A stretch of 41,370 bases of DNA from a virus: the IMG/VR virus record IMGVR_UViG_3300025319_000044, positions 1 to 41,370 of that record; one strand, 5' to 3'. The notes beneath the pieces were generated by a model. The model did no database searches and was not told the origin of the DNA. It saw only the letters and a program-made list of their open reading frames with translations. The translations under genes were made by a program, and so were the position numbers. Shown piece by piece: positions 9,433 through 19,859 of the stretch. Each line of letters starts with the position of its first letter. The stretch's first letter is position 1.

Positions 9433-10977
9433 ATGCTAACTCAAGAACAACTAGACAAGGCAAACAAGTATTTTCAGAAGAGTCCTTCAGGTATTAAAAC
9501 TGTCGGTGATTATATGATGAAAAATCAAGAAGAATCTGCAAAAACTAAAACAGATTCTATTTTTAGCCGACTTAAAGAGGACACTTTAAAAAGATATGGT
9601 GGTTTAAAAGAAACAGCAGGTCTGTATAAGTCAGGTAAAATAGGTGCTTTTGAAGCTTTTGGACAAGGTGTCGGTCAGGCAGCTGGTGCCGTTGGTGATG
9701 TGGTTATGGAAGGCGCTACAGGTGCATTTCGTTCGCTTCCAGATGTTGTAGAGCAGCCAATCAGAGACGTTGCTTCAATCGCACTAGAGACAAAAACTGG
9801 TCAGAAGGTTGTTGGAAAAGTTCAAGAAAAACTACAACAATATGAAGAACTGCGTAAAACTAACTTACCCGCAGCTAAGGATTTAGAGGCTGCTTTGAAC
9901 ATCCTCGGATTATTGCCAGCTTCAAAGGTTCTTGGGTCTGGTTTGAAAGTATCAAAAAAAGTTGCAAATAAAAGTCTGGAAGGGTTGGAAGAGGTCGGTA
10001 AACTAAGCGCAAAAGTCAAAGTAGGAGTTTCAAATTTACCTGCTAACTTAAAAGCAAAAGCTATTGATATAATTTCACTAGAGCCAGATGAAAAAGTTAA
10101 AACAATATTAAGAGAGGTAAAACCTGATCATTTAGATGAGTATGTTAAAATTGCAGAAAAAGCTGTTATTGATCCTCGGGCACAAACAGGTTTTGAAAAG
10201 GTAGGAGAGAAATTAAGTGATGCAGCCGAACAACTTAATAAACAAAGAGCATCAATTGGTAAGTCTAAGACTTCAATTATAAATCAGGCAAAGATTGGTC
10301 TAGAAGATTTTACAGCACCTGTGCGCACTGCAATTTTAGAGGTAAATAGATTAGGCGATAACATTTCAAAAACTGTTCTTGATAAATTGAAAAGTGTACG
10401 TACTAAGTTAGATGCCGATAAAGCTATCGACGAAGTACAGGACATCCTATATAAAGGTAATCGAGACCTTACAATTCCGACTGGTTCTAAGACAGACTTA
10501 AAACTCAAATCTATTATTGGCAAACTAAATGGTGAGTTAAAAAACAGTTTACCAAAAGCGTATAGAGACTTAAATAAACAATACTCGGACTATTCGAGGA
10601 TGCTTGAGGCGTTAAATAAATCTTTAGGTGAGGTTGTAGATGGGGTACCTGTTCGTGGTGCTTCGTTAGTTAAACAATTTTTTTCACCAGCAGGCTCGAA
10701 GTCAAAAGAAATATTTGAATTTGTTAAAAAAAGAACAGGTATAGACCTGTCACATGACGCAACCCTCGCTAAGTTTACCATGGAGTTATTTGATGACCCA
10801 CGTGCGAGAGCTTTACTTGAGGGAATACCAACAAGTGTGAGTGGTATTGCTGGTAAAGCTTTAAATATTTTGGGTGAAAAATCTGGGCTTTTTGGTGGGT
10901 TAAGAGAAGCTTCAAAGCAGGGAACGTTAAAAAAAGCAAGAGGTATATCAGAAGAAGCTAACAAAATAATACGCTAG
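9433..10977 (+). CDS. Putative internal virion / ejection protein
   Basis: A 514-residue, helix-rich protein with a Gly/Ala-rich stretch near residues 70-100 that may insert in membrane, then long amphipathic helices. It directly follows the CHAP-bearing gene, and such proteins are typically paired as pore-forming ejection proteins in podoviruses. No enzyme motif is seen. Its TAG stop (10975-10977) lies in a CTAG palindrome whose other strand supplies the stop of a small gene on the minus strand. Confidence 0.5.
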   Translation: MLTQEQLDKANKYFQKSPSGIKTVGDYMMKNQEESAKTKTDSIFSRLKEDTLKRYGGLKETAGLYKSGKIGAFEAFGQGVGQAAGAVGDVVMEGATGAFRSLPDVVEQPIRDVASIALETKTGQKVVGKVQEKLQQYEELRKTNLPAAKDLEAALNILGLLPASKVLGSGLKVSKKVANKSLEGLEEVGKLSAKVKVGVSNLPANLKAKAIDIISLEPDEKVKTILREVKPDHLDEYVKIAEKAVIDPRAQTGFEKVGEKLSDAAEQLNKQRASIGKSKTSIINQAKIGLEDFTAPVRTAILEVNRLGDNISKTVLDKLKSVRTKLDADKAIDEVQDILYKGNRDLTIPTGSKTDLKLKSIIGKLNGELKNSLPKAYRDLNKQYSDYSRMLEALNKSLGEVVDGVPVRGASLVKQFFSPAGSKSKEIFEFVKKRTGIDLSHDATLAKFTMELFDDPRARALLEGIPTSVSGIAGKALNILGEKSGLFGGLREASKQGTLKKARGISEEANKIIR

Positions 10978-11090
10978 TGTGGCGGTAGAGCTTTTCCTAT
11001 TAAGGCCAATAACACTATGACTCCAAGTATAGGTATTGCTACCCAACCTAATATTGCGATCAGTAAAATTGCTATAAGTAAATCTGTCAT
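10974..11090 (-). CDS. Small membrane protein on the opposite strand of the late operon
   Basis: A 38-residue ORF running against the late genes in the only sizeable gap between them. It starts MTDLLIAILLIAILGWVAIP and is almost entirely one or two hydrophobic helices. An ATG at 11108 would add six residues. The start context is ATATATG, as in other genes here. TTGACA lies upstream on the minus strand (rc of 11123-11128) but without a good -10. It could be a holin-like or superinfection protein, or a chance ORF; I am not sure. Confidence 0.35.
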   Translation of the reverse strand: MTDLLIAILLIAILGWVAIPILGVIVLLALIGKALPPH

Positions 11091-11129
11091 ATATCTAATT
11101 ACTACCATAAATAAATAACTTTTGTCAAT

Positions 11130-14100
11130 ATGGACCCACAAGCTAAAAAACTTATAAAAAAAGTAAAATATCAAGAAGATGACTCTGTTATCATGGATGA
11201 ACTTGGTGATTTTAAGGATGGAATGGGTGAAAAGTTAGAAAGTATAGAAAGTGATGCTTCCCATATTGTACCAAAACAAGAATCCCCAAAGATTAAGATT
11301 GTTGGGTTAGATATAGAACTTTCGGGTATAGATGCTTCAGGTATACGTGGTCCAAAAGGTGAACCTGGTGATCGTGGAGAAAAGGGAGAAAACGGGAAAG
11401 ATGGAGTTACACCAGTAAAAGGTAAAGATTACTTCGTCCCGAGAGAAGTGGAATATGTTATTAGAGAAGCAGCAGAATTGGCTAAACCAATAAAAGGTAA
11501 AGACTATTTTGATGGTGAGTCTGGTCCTATTGGTCCAAAAGGTGAAAAAGGTCCAGAAGGAAAACGTGGATCAGTTGGATTAAACGGTTTGGACGGAAAA
11601 GCTGGAAAAGACGGAATTGATGGCAAAAGCCCAGAACCAAAAGAGATTATTGAAGAAATTAAAAAGTTGAAGGGAAATGATCGTCTTGATATTTCTCATA
11701 TTCGCAATGGTGAAATATTAGCCAGTGCAGCTGCAAAGATAGGTGGTATGAAATTGAGCGATCAGCTTTGGCACGGTGGTGGTGGGGATATAATTGTCAA
11801 AGATGACGGTGTTCAGATAACACCAAAAGTTTCTAGTTTTGACTTTACAGGTGGTTCTGTTGTGGCCACAAGTGATGCTAGTGGTAACGTAACCGTTGCT
11901 GTATCAGCTGGTATTGGTGGTCCATTTATAACAGTTGGGTTCTCGGACGCTGATTATATTGTCGACGGTATTGACGATAACGTTCAGATCCAACAAGCTG
12001 TTGACTTTGTAGATGCTGCGGGTGGTGGAACTATCCTTATCAAACAGGGGACTTATCAGATTTCAGATACTATAAATCTCTGCAGTAACTTGAACTTTAT
12101 TGGTGTTGGAGAAAATGCAACAATACTTTATACAGAAGGTATCTTTACAAAAATGCTTCTTTTGACGAAGTTATCTTTTGTCACAATAGAAAACATGACT
12201 CTTTACGGTAATCCAGTTGCAGCAGTTAATGGTGGGGCTATCCTGACAACATATTCTGGAGTTGATCCAGATGATATGGCTAACTGGTGTAAAAATATCA
12301 CACTTAGAAACTTACATATAAAAAGTAATGGAATTTTAATACAAAATTGGCACTTCGGTTTTCAGTTTCACTACATCCAATATGGTCTAGCTGAGAATTG
12401 TTTTATTGAAGGTGTAGACTACTCTGTTGAGTTAGAACGAGCACAAGACATTTCAATTACAAACTGTTCTGTAGCCGCAATGACTTATGGTATTTTGGGA
12501 TCTACTGGAACTTTTAAACGTTTTACCGCAACAGGAAATCATATTTATCCATACGATTTAGCGTCTGGGTTTTCACAAGGATTTCGTCTTGAGTCTGCCC
12601 ATGATGTCGTGTTAGTCGGCAACACAATTGAGGGGGCAACTGGATATGGGGCTATAGTAATGGGTACACAATCAGCAGTAGAACGTGTTATTATTGAGGG
12701 TAACACAATTTTCAACTGTAAACGAATGGTTGAAATAAGTGAGTGTTCAAAAGTAATTATCTCTAAAAATACACAGGGCGACGACTCTAGTGGTCGTGCT
12801 AGTTATGGTATAAATCTTTTGAGTGATGTCGGGTTGGGAGACTTTTGTGTGGACGTAATAATCAGTGGCAACTTTATTAAAGGTGGAGTTGAAAATGGTG
12901 GGGTTGATGTGGGTGAAGGAAACAGAAATATTTTGATTGACGGGAACTACTTTGAAATGATAGACGATGTCGCTGATGCTGGTATCCCATCTGCTGTTTC
13001 TCTTAATGCCGATGATATATTAAATGTCTCCATTATAAATAATCAATTCCGCGGTGTATTAAAAGAAGGGAATAACAGTCATGGTGTAGTTACACTGAGT
13101 GGTATTGGTTTAAAACAAATAACCGTCTCAAATAACTATGCTGAATATTGTGACGGTAACGCAGGAAGAACCGCCTATTTTATATATCAGCGTTTTGCTG
13201 CAAACACAGTTAATGATTTTGTAGTAATGGGAAATGTTTGTGCACACTATGTACCTTCCAGCGATGTGGATAGTGGGCTTATTGGTGGTATTCAAATGCA
13301 AAATATTGAGAATGCAATTTTAACAAAAAATGTATTAAATGGCACCATTACAATTTCTACCAGTACAACTAACTCTATAATACGCAGCACTGTAAATAGG
13401 GAAGCTGGTACTTTAGTAAATAATACACTTGGAGACTTTTCCTCTACTACATCCGCTCAGCTAAGAGGTGTTATATCAGATGAAACTGGTACTGGTTCTC
13501 TGGTATTTGCAGATACTCCAAGTCTTATAACACCTGATATTGGTGAAGCGACAGGTACTTCTTTAGAACTTACAGGAGCCGCTGGGAATGTACTTGTAGT
13601 CGACACAAATGCTCTTATTGTAAATGCTACAAATAACAGAGTTGGTATAAATGTGACTGTACCCGACACTACACTGCATGTTTACGAAGACACAGCGAGT
13701 ACAGGTTCAACTGGCGGGCTGACAATTGAACAAGATGGTACAGGAGATGCAAAGTTAGACTTTCTTTTAACTGGAAATCAAAGGTGGATTGTCGGGGCAG
13801 ATAACTCTATTGCAGATCACTTTGCTATCAGTTCTTCGACTGGGCTGGGAACTGCTGATAGAATCGTAATCGGGACGGATGGAATGGTTGGTATAGGTAA
13901 TGGAATTTCAACACCGACTTCAATTTTACAAGTAAGAAACGATACTGATGCAGCCTCTGTGCAGGTCGCAACTCTTGAAGGTAAACGTACTACACATGCA
14001 GATAGTGATGAGGCATACTTGTCTTTGAAGTTAAAAGATGATGGCGGAAACCAATCTGAATTTGCGAGAATAACTTGGGTAGCTTCGGATGTAAATATTG

Positions 14101-14792
14101 GTACAAATCTCGATGGTAGACTGTATTTTGCAACAATGGATACAAATGTTTTGACTAATAAGTTGAGACTTGATAGTGCAATGCTTGGTCCTTTCACCAA
14201 CGATGGTTTAGTTCTTGGCTCTACTTCGTTGAAGTGGTCTGATTTATTTCTTGCCTCTGGTGCTGTTATAAACTTTAATAGTGGTGATGTTACTTTGACC
14301 CATTCTGCAAATCTTTTAACACTTGCTGGTGGTGATTTTACAGTTTCTGGGGCTTTAAATGTTACAGGCACAACAACTCTTGCTGCCGCTCTTACAGGTC
14401 CTCTTCGTGCTGACTCTGGTGTGGTAAGTGTTGATTCTACTTTGGTAGCAAGCACATATATTCCAACCCTTACTAACGTAGCTAACCTTGACGGTTCAAC
14501 AGCTTATTCTTGTCAATATATGAGAGTTGGTGCAACAGTTACTGTCTCAGGACAAGTTGATATTGATCCAACAGTTGCGTTGGCATCAACGCAACTTGGT
14601 ATTTCATTACCTGTAGCATCTAACTTGGCAAACGCAAATGAGTGTTGTGGAACAGCCTTTGCTTCCAGCATTGCTGGACAAGGTGCGGCTATACTCGGTG
14701 ATGCAGTCAATAATAGAGCACAACTACAATATATTGCTGGTGATGTTACAAATCAAGCAATGTACTTTTCTTTCACATACAGAATAATATAA
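11130..14792 (+). CDS. Collagen-like tail fibre with beta-helix domain
   Basis: A 1220-residue appendage protein. Residues 1-60 are a charged N-terminus shared with the next fibre gene and may anchor it to the tail. Residues about 70-165 hold Gly-X-Y collagen-like blocks (GPKGEPGDRGEKGENGKDG, then GPIGPKGEKGPEG). Residues about 280-700 have parallel beta-helix features of the pectate-lyase type (repeated short strands with NxIxGN-like turns). The C-terminus contains fibre-knob style repeats such as DETGTGSLVFADTPSL. It likely trimerises and binds or degrades host surface polysaccharide; no catalytic residues can be assigned. Confidence 0.75.
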   Translation: MDPQAKKLIKKVKYQEDDSVIMDELGDFKDGMGEKLESIESDASHIVPKQESPKIKIVGLDIELSGIDASGIRGPKGEPGDRGEKGENGKDGVTPVKGKDYFVPREVEYVIREAAELAKPIKGKDYFDGESGPIGPKGEKGPEGKRGSVGLNGLDGKAGKDGIDGKSPEPKEIIEEIKKLKGNDRLDISHIRNGEILASAAAKIGGMKLSDQLWHGGGGDIIVKDDGVQITPKVSSFDFTGGSVVATSDASGNVTVAVSAGIGGPFITVGFSDADYIVDGIDDNVQIQQAVDFVDAAGGGTILIKQGTYQISDTINLCSNLNFIGVGENATILYTEGIFTKMLLLTKLSFVTIENMTLYGNPVAAVNGGAILTTYSGVDPDDMANWCKNITLRNLHIKSNGILIQNWHFGFQFHYIQYGLAENCFIEGVDYSVELERAQDISITNCSVAAMTYGILGSTGTFKRFTATGNHIYPYDLASGFSQGFRLESAHDVVLVGNTIEGATGYGAIVMGTQSAVERVIIEGNTIFNCKRMVEISECSKVIISKNTQGDDSSGRASYGINLLSDVGLGDFCVDVIISGNFIKGGVENGGVDVGEGNRNILIDGNYFEMIDDVADAGIPSAVSLNADDILNVSIINNQFRGVLKEGNNSHGVVTLSGIGLKQITVSNNYAEYCDGNAGRTAYFIYQRFAANTVNDFVVMGNVCAHYVPSSDVDSGLIGGIQMQNIENAILTKNVLNGTITISTSTTNSIIRSTVNREAGTLVNNTLGDFSSTTSAQLRGVISDETGTGSLVFADTPSLITPDIGEATGTSLELTGAAGNVLVVDTNALIVNATNNRVGINVTVPDTTLHVYEDTASTGSTGGLTIEQDGTGDAKLDFLLTGNQRWIVGADNSIADHFAISSSTGLGTADRIVIGTDGMVGIGNGISTPTSILQVRNDTDAASVQVATLEGKRTTHADSDEAYLSLKLKDDGGNQSEFARITWVASDVNIGTNLDGRLYFATMDTNVLTNKLRLDSAMLGPFTNDGLVLGSTSLKWSDLFLASGAVINFNSGDVTLTHSANLLTLAGGDFTVSGALNVTGTTTLAAALTGPLRADSGVVSVDSTLVASTYIPTLTNVANLDGSTAYSCQYMRVGATVTVSGQVDIDPTVALASTQLGISLPVASNLANANECCGTAFASSIAGQGAAILGDAVNNRAQLQYIAGDVTNQAMYFSFTYRII

Positions 14793-14793
14793 T

Positions 14794-15768
14794 ATGGATA
14801 AAGAAGTAAAAAAACTTATCCGTAAAGCTCAGTACCAAGAAGATCCTTCGGTAGTTATTGACGAACTTCATGAAATAAGTGAATTTATTGAAGAAAAGGT
14901 TGATGGTGTAAAAAAAAAGATTCAATCTCTCAATGATGAATTGAACAAAGAATTACCAAAACCACTAGAGATACAAGTTACTGGTCTTAAGGTAAAAAAG
15001 GAAGAACCCATAAAAGGCGAAAAAGGGGATAAAGGAGACCCTGGTGAACGTGGAGAGGATGGGAAGCCAGGTAAAGATGGTAAAGACGGTCTAATGGGCT
15101 TACAAGGGCTTATGGGGCCGATTGGACCACAGGGTATACCTGGACTACATGGTATGGATGGGAAGAACCCAGAACCAAAGGAAGTTATAGCGGAAATCAA
15201 GAAACTGAAGGGCAATGACAGAATTGACATCTCTAATATCCGTAATGGCGAACAGTTGGCAAGCGCAGCCAGTAAACTGCAGGGTATAGATTTTAACGAC
15301 CAGAGATGGCATGGTGGAGGTGGGAACGTTGCTATATTAGATGAAGGGACTGAAATCACAGCAAAGGTGACTAGCATGAATTTTGTTGGTGCAGACGTAG
15401 TGGCAACATCAGCAGACGGAGCAGTAACCATTACTGTGGACGCAGCGGGAAATCCAGCTAGCCTAGATACATATGTACAATTTAATGATGGAGGTTCATT
15501 TGGTGGTGATGTTGGATTTACTTATGATAAAGTAACAGATCAAGCAACTTTACTTGGTGACTTTATTGGAAAGAGTTTCGTATCCACTCGAAGTGGTACA
15601 ATAACACGGGTTGGAGATTATATTTCACAAGTAGCTCTCACTGGTGGAAGAACACTTACAATAACTAGAGATATAAATAATTTTATATCTCATATCTTTG
15701 ACGGTACTCGTACTTATTCATATACTCGTAATATAAATAATCAAATTACGAGTTGGACAGTTGTATAA
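14794..15768 (+). CDS. Collagen-like tail fibre, short paralogue
   Basis: A 324-residue protein starting one base after the previous stop. It repeats the architecture of the preceding fibre: matching N-terminus (MDKEVKKLIRKAQYQEDPSV against MDPQAKKLIKKVKYQEDDSV), a Gly-X-Y block at about residues 75-125, and a shared junction around KKLKGNDRIDISNIRNGE and WHGGGGN. It then lacks the beta-helix and ends in a short knob (TRSGTITRVGDYISQVALTGG). Duplication followed by exchange of the receptor end explains the pair. It may form mixed fibres or an alternative specificity. Confidence 0.7.
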   Translation: MDKEVKKLIRKAQYQEDPSVVIDELHEISEFIEEKVDGVKKKIQSLNDELNKELPKPLEIQVTGLKVKKEEPIKGEKGDKGDPGERGEDGKPGKDGKDGLMGLQGLMGPIGPQGIPGLHGMDGKNPEPKEVIAEIKKLKGNDRIDISNIRNGEQLASAASKLQGIDFNDQRWHGGGGNVAILDEGTEITAKVTSMNFVGADVVATSADGAVTITVDAAGNPASLDTYVQFNDGGSFGGDVGFTYDKVTDQATLLGDFIGKSFVSTRSGTITRVGDYISQVALTGGRTLTITRDINNFISHIFDGTRTYSYTRNINNQITSWTVV

Positions 15769-15769
15769 T

Positions 15770-16003
15770 ATGCCAATATTAAAAAAAGAAGAAATATCTG
15801 TCACAATAGTTGATATACAATATTTCGATTTTAGTATCGTAGTTAAATATGAAATATCTAATGGTAAAAACGAAGAAATGCAATTTAATGACGAGGTAAC
15901 TGAAGAGCAGGTTCTTAATTATATACGTAATATAAAAGACAAATACACAAAACCAGTAAATAAAGCCGAAGAATTAAAGCATTTGATTGGTGTAATCATT
16001 TAG
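15770..16003 (+). CDS. Small protein of unknown function in the fibre cluster
   Basis: A 77-residue protein between two appendage genes, not recognised. It has a beta-rich first half (VTIVDIQYFDFSIVVKYEIS) and a helical, charged second half. The ATG at 15770 in the context TAATATG is preferred over one nine bases upstream that overlaps the previous gene. It could be a fibre chaperone or a connector piece, from location only. Confidence 0.6.
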   Translation: MPILKKEEISVTIVDIQYFDFSIVVKYEISNGKNEEMQFNDEVTEEQVLNYIRNIKDKYTKPVNKAEELKHLIGVII

Positions 16004-16006
16004 TTT

Positions 16007-19000
16007 ATGGCATACAAAGTAGCTTCTACAACAGGAAATTGGAGTGTTGCTGGCACTTGGGATAGCGTGGTTAATACGCCTACTATTCATGCATCCACAA
16101 ATATCACTATTTCGACGAGCAATTTATTTACCGCCACATTCACGGCTCCTAATCTTGTCGACGCTTGTAATGGGTGTTTGCTCTACATCGTTGCTCCTGG
16201 TACGGCTGGTCATAACATCACAGTCACATTACAAGATAATACGGTCGATACTACCGCGACTCAGACACTCTCTTTTACGGATATTAAAGCAAATTCTTGG
16301 GTTTACTTTCGTTTTGCTACTCCATATACATTCCTTTCTTTGGTTGCTGGGCGTTATCGTTTTAAAGTTGTCTCCTCTGGCTCGGGTACTCATACTGGAG
16401 CAGCTGACTCAGGTGCGACAAACTTAGCATATCTTGCAACGACTAATGCCACAGGAGTTCCTGCGGCTACGGATTATGTTTTTATTACATCACAAAATCT
16501 GGGGGCTGCAATTACACTTACAATGGATGGAACACAAACAATCGGTAGTGGTGCAGAGACGGGAAATCCATCTACAACATTCGGTCGTTCAATCGGTCAG
16601 GCTGTTCAGGTTCTCTTTAATGGACTTTTATCATGGGATATAACCGTAGATTCTACACTTACCTCTCTTGGAAATGTTGTAGTTGCAAACGGTGGTGAAC
16701 TCAGAATAGGTACAGTGGGGTCTCCAGTAGGGACAGCACGTCTTGAAAAGTTGCGGTTCAATGAAAATGGTGTATCTGGTAATTATGGAGTCACCCAATT
16801 AGACGGCGGAAAGGTGACGTTACAAGGAACACCAAAATCATCTACGGCATTTTGGAAAACCAAATATGTAAGTGGAGCTGGTACTGCTGCAAGTCCGCTT
16901 GTTACAGCTGATGCTGTGAATTGGGTGGTTGGTGACGAAGTATGGATTTGTCCAGCTTCTGCTAATGCAACAAATTACCAAGAAACCGATATTCGTTATG
17001 TTATTACAGTGAACTCACCAACTTCCTACATCGTTTCTTTAACGAAAGGCGGGGCGGAGGCGGCATTAACATATACTCATTCAACCGACGCGTGGATTTT
17101 GAACATGGAACGTAATGTCGTAATTGATACAACAAATATAGCCCAAGCTTGTTACTACTCGATATTCTCTCTTACGAAAAACAATACAGATATTGATTGG
17201 ACGAGAATTGAAACAATGGGTGTGGCTTCGGCGTATGTGAAAAGTGGAGTGGTTTTTAACGGTGCGACTGCCGCGGCTAATATAGATTACACGGTTTTGT
17301 ATAGACCTCTTTTCCGAGCCTTTGCTTCAAATGGTAATGATGTTGTTCAAACGTTTACTGGGATTATTACTGGCGGTCAAAACACAGCTTCATTCTCTGC
17401 TACTTTCGATCTTCAAAACTCAGTAAACAATAAAACATTTATTGATTGCTTTGCTGTGAACCATAATCGTAGTGGATGGAGTGTTACAGGAGCAAACAAT
17501 CTTTTCCTACAATGTTATGCGATAGGATGTAATACTGTTGGATTATCTAACTTGGCGGGTTGGATTATTGTTAGTGCTTACGCGAGTCGATTCAATGACT
17601 GTGAGGCACACTGTAATCGTATTCAGGCTTTTATACTGGGCAATCAATCGGATATAACATTCAATAACTTTCTGTGCGGTACGAAAGGCACAAACGCAAT
17701 CGACATTACTCTTTCCTCCGCATCTTATATAGAATCAACGTTCGTATCTTCCAACTTCAACTCGGCTACATTCGTTGCTGGTTATTCAACGATGCTACAA
17801 GGCTCAACATTAAAATTTCACCAATGGCAAGACACGGCCAATAACCATCTTTGGTATACACCAAACGGAATTGTGCGCTCAACAGGTGCTGGACTTTCCG
17901 ACACAACAGTTAGATCTGCTGGTACATTGAATGCAAGGTTTGCATCAGAGAGTTTAGATATTGGTACCTCTTTTTCATATCTTGTACTAGCAAAAGCGCA
18001 AAGCTATGTTCAGGCTTCAGGTTTTATTTATGAGAACGCTGATTTTGTCGCTGATCCAGCGGCATCAGTAACTGTTGAATTTTACTTACCAGGATCAACA
18101 TATCCAGACTCTTCGCAACTAATGACTCTTACAACTGACGCAAACTCAAACAATGCGGTTTACGCACTGACTGGGTATTACTCAGCAACTGAACCAGCCT
18201 ATGCGACTGTTAAAATTATCGTTAGAACAGCAACCGCCTCGGCATATGCCTATCTAGCAGACATATTCAATGGAACGAATGAAATTACAAATCTCAATAC
18301 TTGGTACAAAGGACAACCATCGCCGATCATGTTTGAACAACTTGGAGATGCAGCCGCTGTCTGGGCAGTTCAACGGACGACCTCAGTTACAGCAGGTTCA
18401 TTCGGTGAATACGTAAATGCTGACGCTATAAAGATTTCAGGCGATACAACAGCTGCTGACACACTTGAGTCTCAATTCGACGGTACGGGTTTATCGGGTG
18501 ATACTTATCCATCAAGACAAGATCAGCTGGACAACATTGTTGCAACGGGAGCAGCAATCAACCAGATTGCAGAGGCATTTACACTTACGGACGGAGCCGT
18601 CACGTCGGGTACTTTTGCAAGCACTTTTGCTCGTAATTCTGTGTATCATCAGATTACAGATGGTGATGGTTCTAATGGAACAATTGATTGTTACTATCAA
18701 TTTGATATTGGAGAGGATGGAGTGCCAACAGGAACGACATTTTATGGACGTGTGAATGGTGCGAATGATCTTATGCGAGTTTACGGTTGGAATTTTACAA
18801 CCACAGCATGGGTACAAGTTGGAACTGTCGGAGGAATTGGTGGAGTAGCAGATTCAGCAACAACTTTCGCTATGTTCACTTCAATGGTTTCGTATACAGG
18901 TTTCTTAGTCGGTCCAGCAGGAGCAACGACAGCAGGCAAAGCATTCATTCGTCTCGAAGGTACGGGTCTTACAGCGGCTGATTATTATGTGGATCAGATT

Positions 19001-19858
19001 TATATGAGTTATGCCGTCGTGCGTCGTTCGATTGGATATTCAAACGGCGCAATTTGGATTGATACTATAAATGGAATAGCTGGAACAACTGGATTTATTA
19101 ACGGAACAGCAGATAATCCTTGTCTTACTCTAGCTGATGCATTAACACTTTCTGCTTCATTAAAATTAAACATCTTCCAAATTGCTAATGGTTCAACACT
19201 TACTTTTGCTTCTACAATCGAAAAAAAGACATTTTTAGGTTCTCAATGGATTCTTGATCTTGGGGGTCAAGAAATAAATAACTCTTTTATCCAAGGAGCT
19301 TATATTTCTGGTACGGCTACAAGCGGTGTGGGTTCGACAGAGGTTCGAATTAGAGATTGTGATATAGATGGAGCAACACTTCCACCTTGTTGTGTTCATG
19401 GTAGTGGTTTTGACTCAACAATTACTTTGGGTGCAGTTGGAAATTATTTCTTCGATCAATGTTTTTCTGAAGTAGCTGGAGATATTATTACAAATAGTCC
19501 AATAATTGATTTTGCCGTTGTCGGAGCTTGTGATGTTGCATTAAGACATTACGCTGGAAGTGTCAAAATTAAAAACATGACTGCTCTGGATCGTTGCACA
19601 ATAGCTGGAACAGGAATTGTAATTTTGGACGCAACTTGTACGGGTGGAGTAGTAGCAATTCGTGGAGCATTTGAACTCGCGGACGAATCAGGACTTGTTA
19701 CTATCTATGACGATGCTCGTGCTGAGAAATATCATTTTGCAGATCAAGTCTGGGACGAAGCAGCAGCAGGTCACGTTATAGCTGGATCAACGAGTAAACT
19801 ACTCATAGACACTGGAATTAAAGTAGACGATAATCAAGCACTTATTATTAGTACTTAA
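16007..19858 (+). CDS. Giant tail appendage / spike protein
   Basis: The largest gene, 1283 residues. Its composition is Thr, Ser, Gly, Asn and Ala with alternating hydrophobic residues, as expected for long beta-solenoid or jelly-roll phage appendages. The N-terminus (MAYKVASTTGNWSVAGTWDS) resembles the G-x-W-x-x-x-xTW repeats seen in surface and fibre proteins. There is no collagen block, so it belongs to a different family from the two preceding fibres. Likely a receptor-binding or polysaccharide-contact protein at the virion surface. No catalytic motif was recognised. Confidence 0.65.
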   Translation: MAYKVASTTGNWSVAGTWDSVVNTPTIHASTNITISTSNLFTATFTAPNLVDACNGCLLYIVAPGTAGHNITVTLQDNTVDTTATQTLSFTDIKANSWVYFRFATPYTFLSLVAGRYRFKVVSSGSGTHTGAADSGATNLAYLATTNATGVPAATDYVFITSQNLGAAITLTMDGTQTIGSGAETGNPSTTFGRSIGQAVQVLFNGLLSWDITVDSTLTSLGNVVVANGGELRIGTVGSPVGTARLEKLRFNENGVSGNYGVTQLDGGKVTLQGTPKSSTAFWKTKYVSGAGTAASPLVTADAVNWVVGDEVWICPASANATNYQETDIRYVITVNSPTSYIVSLTKGGAEAALTYTHSTDAWILNMERNVVIDTTNIAQACYYSIFSLTKNNTDIDWTRIETMGVASAYVKSGVVFNGATAAANIDYTVLYRPLFRAFASNGNDVVQTFTGIITGGQNTASFSATFDLQNSVNNKTFIDCFAVNHNRSGWSVTGANNLFLQCYAIGCNTVGLSNLAGWIIVSAYASRFNDCEAHCNRIQAFILGNQSDITFNNFLCGTKGTNAIDITLSSASYIESTFVSSNFNSATFVAGYSTMLQGSTLKFHQWQDTANNHLWYTPNGIVRSTGAGLSDTTVRSAGTLNARFASESLDIGTSFSYLVLAKAQSYVQASGFIYENADFVADPAASVTVEFYLPGSTYPDSSQLMTLTTDANSNNAVYALTGYYSATEPAYATVKIIVRTATASAYAYLADIFNGTNEITNLNTWYKGQPSPIMFEQLGDAAAVWAVQRTTSVTAGSFGEYVNADAIKISGDTTAADTLESQFDGTGLSGDTYPSRQDQLDNIVATGAAINQIAEAFTLTDGAVTSGTFASTFARNSVYHQITDGDGSNGTIDCYYQFDIGEDGVPTGTTFYGRVNGANDLMRVYGWNFTTTAWVQVGTVGGIGGVADSATTFAMFTSMVSYTGFLVGPAGATTAGKAFIRLEGTGLTAADYYVDQIYMSYAVVRRSIGYSNGAIWIDTINGIAGTTGFINGTADNPCLTLADALTLSASLKLNIFQIANGSTLTFASTIEKKTFLGSQWILDLGGQEINNSFIQGAYISGTATSGVGSTEVRIRDCDIDGATLPPCCVHGSGFDSTITLGAVGNYFFDQCFSEVAGDIITNSPIIDFAVVGACDVALRHYAGSVKIKNMTALDRCTIAGTGIVILDATCTGGVVAIRGAFELADESGLVTIYDDARAEKYHFADQVWDEAAAGHVIAGSTSKLLIDTGIKVDDNQALIIST

Positions 19859-19859
19859 T

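Noticed and set aside
13817-14455. 212-codon minus-strand ORF inside the large fibre gene
   Set aside because: It is a shadow of a strongly coding fibre frame; Ser/Pro/Val-rich shadows are common opposite Gly/Thr/Asn-rich genes.
14922-15431. 169-codon minus-strand ORF rich in Pro and Ser
   Set aside because: Complement of the Gly-X-Y collagen region, which reads as Pro/Ser repeats on the other strand.
5477-19858. Diversity-generating retroelement at fibre tips
   Set aside because: No reverse transcriptase and no template/variable repeat pair were seen near the fibre genes.
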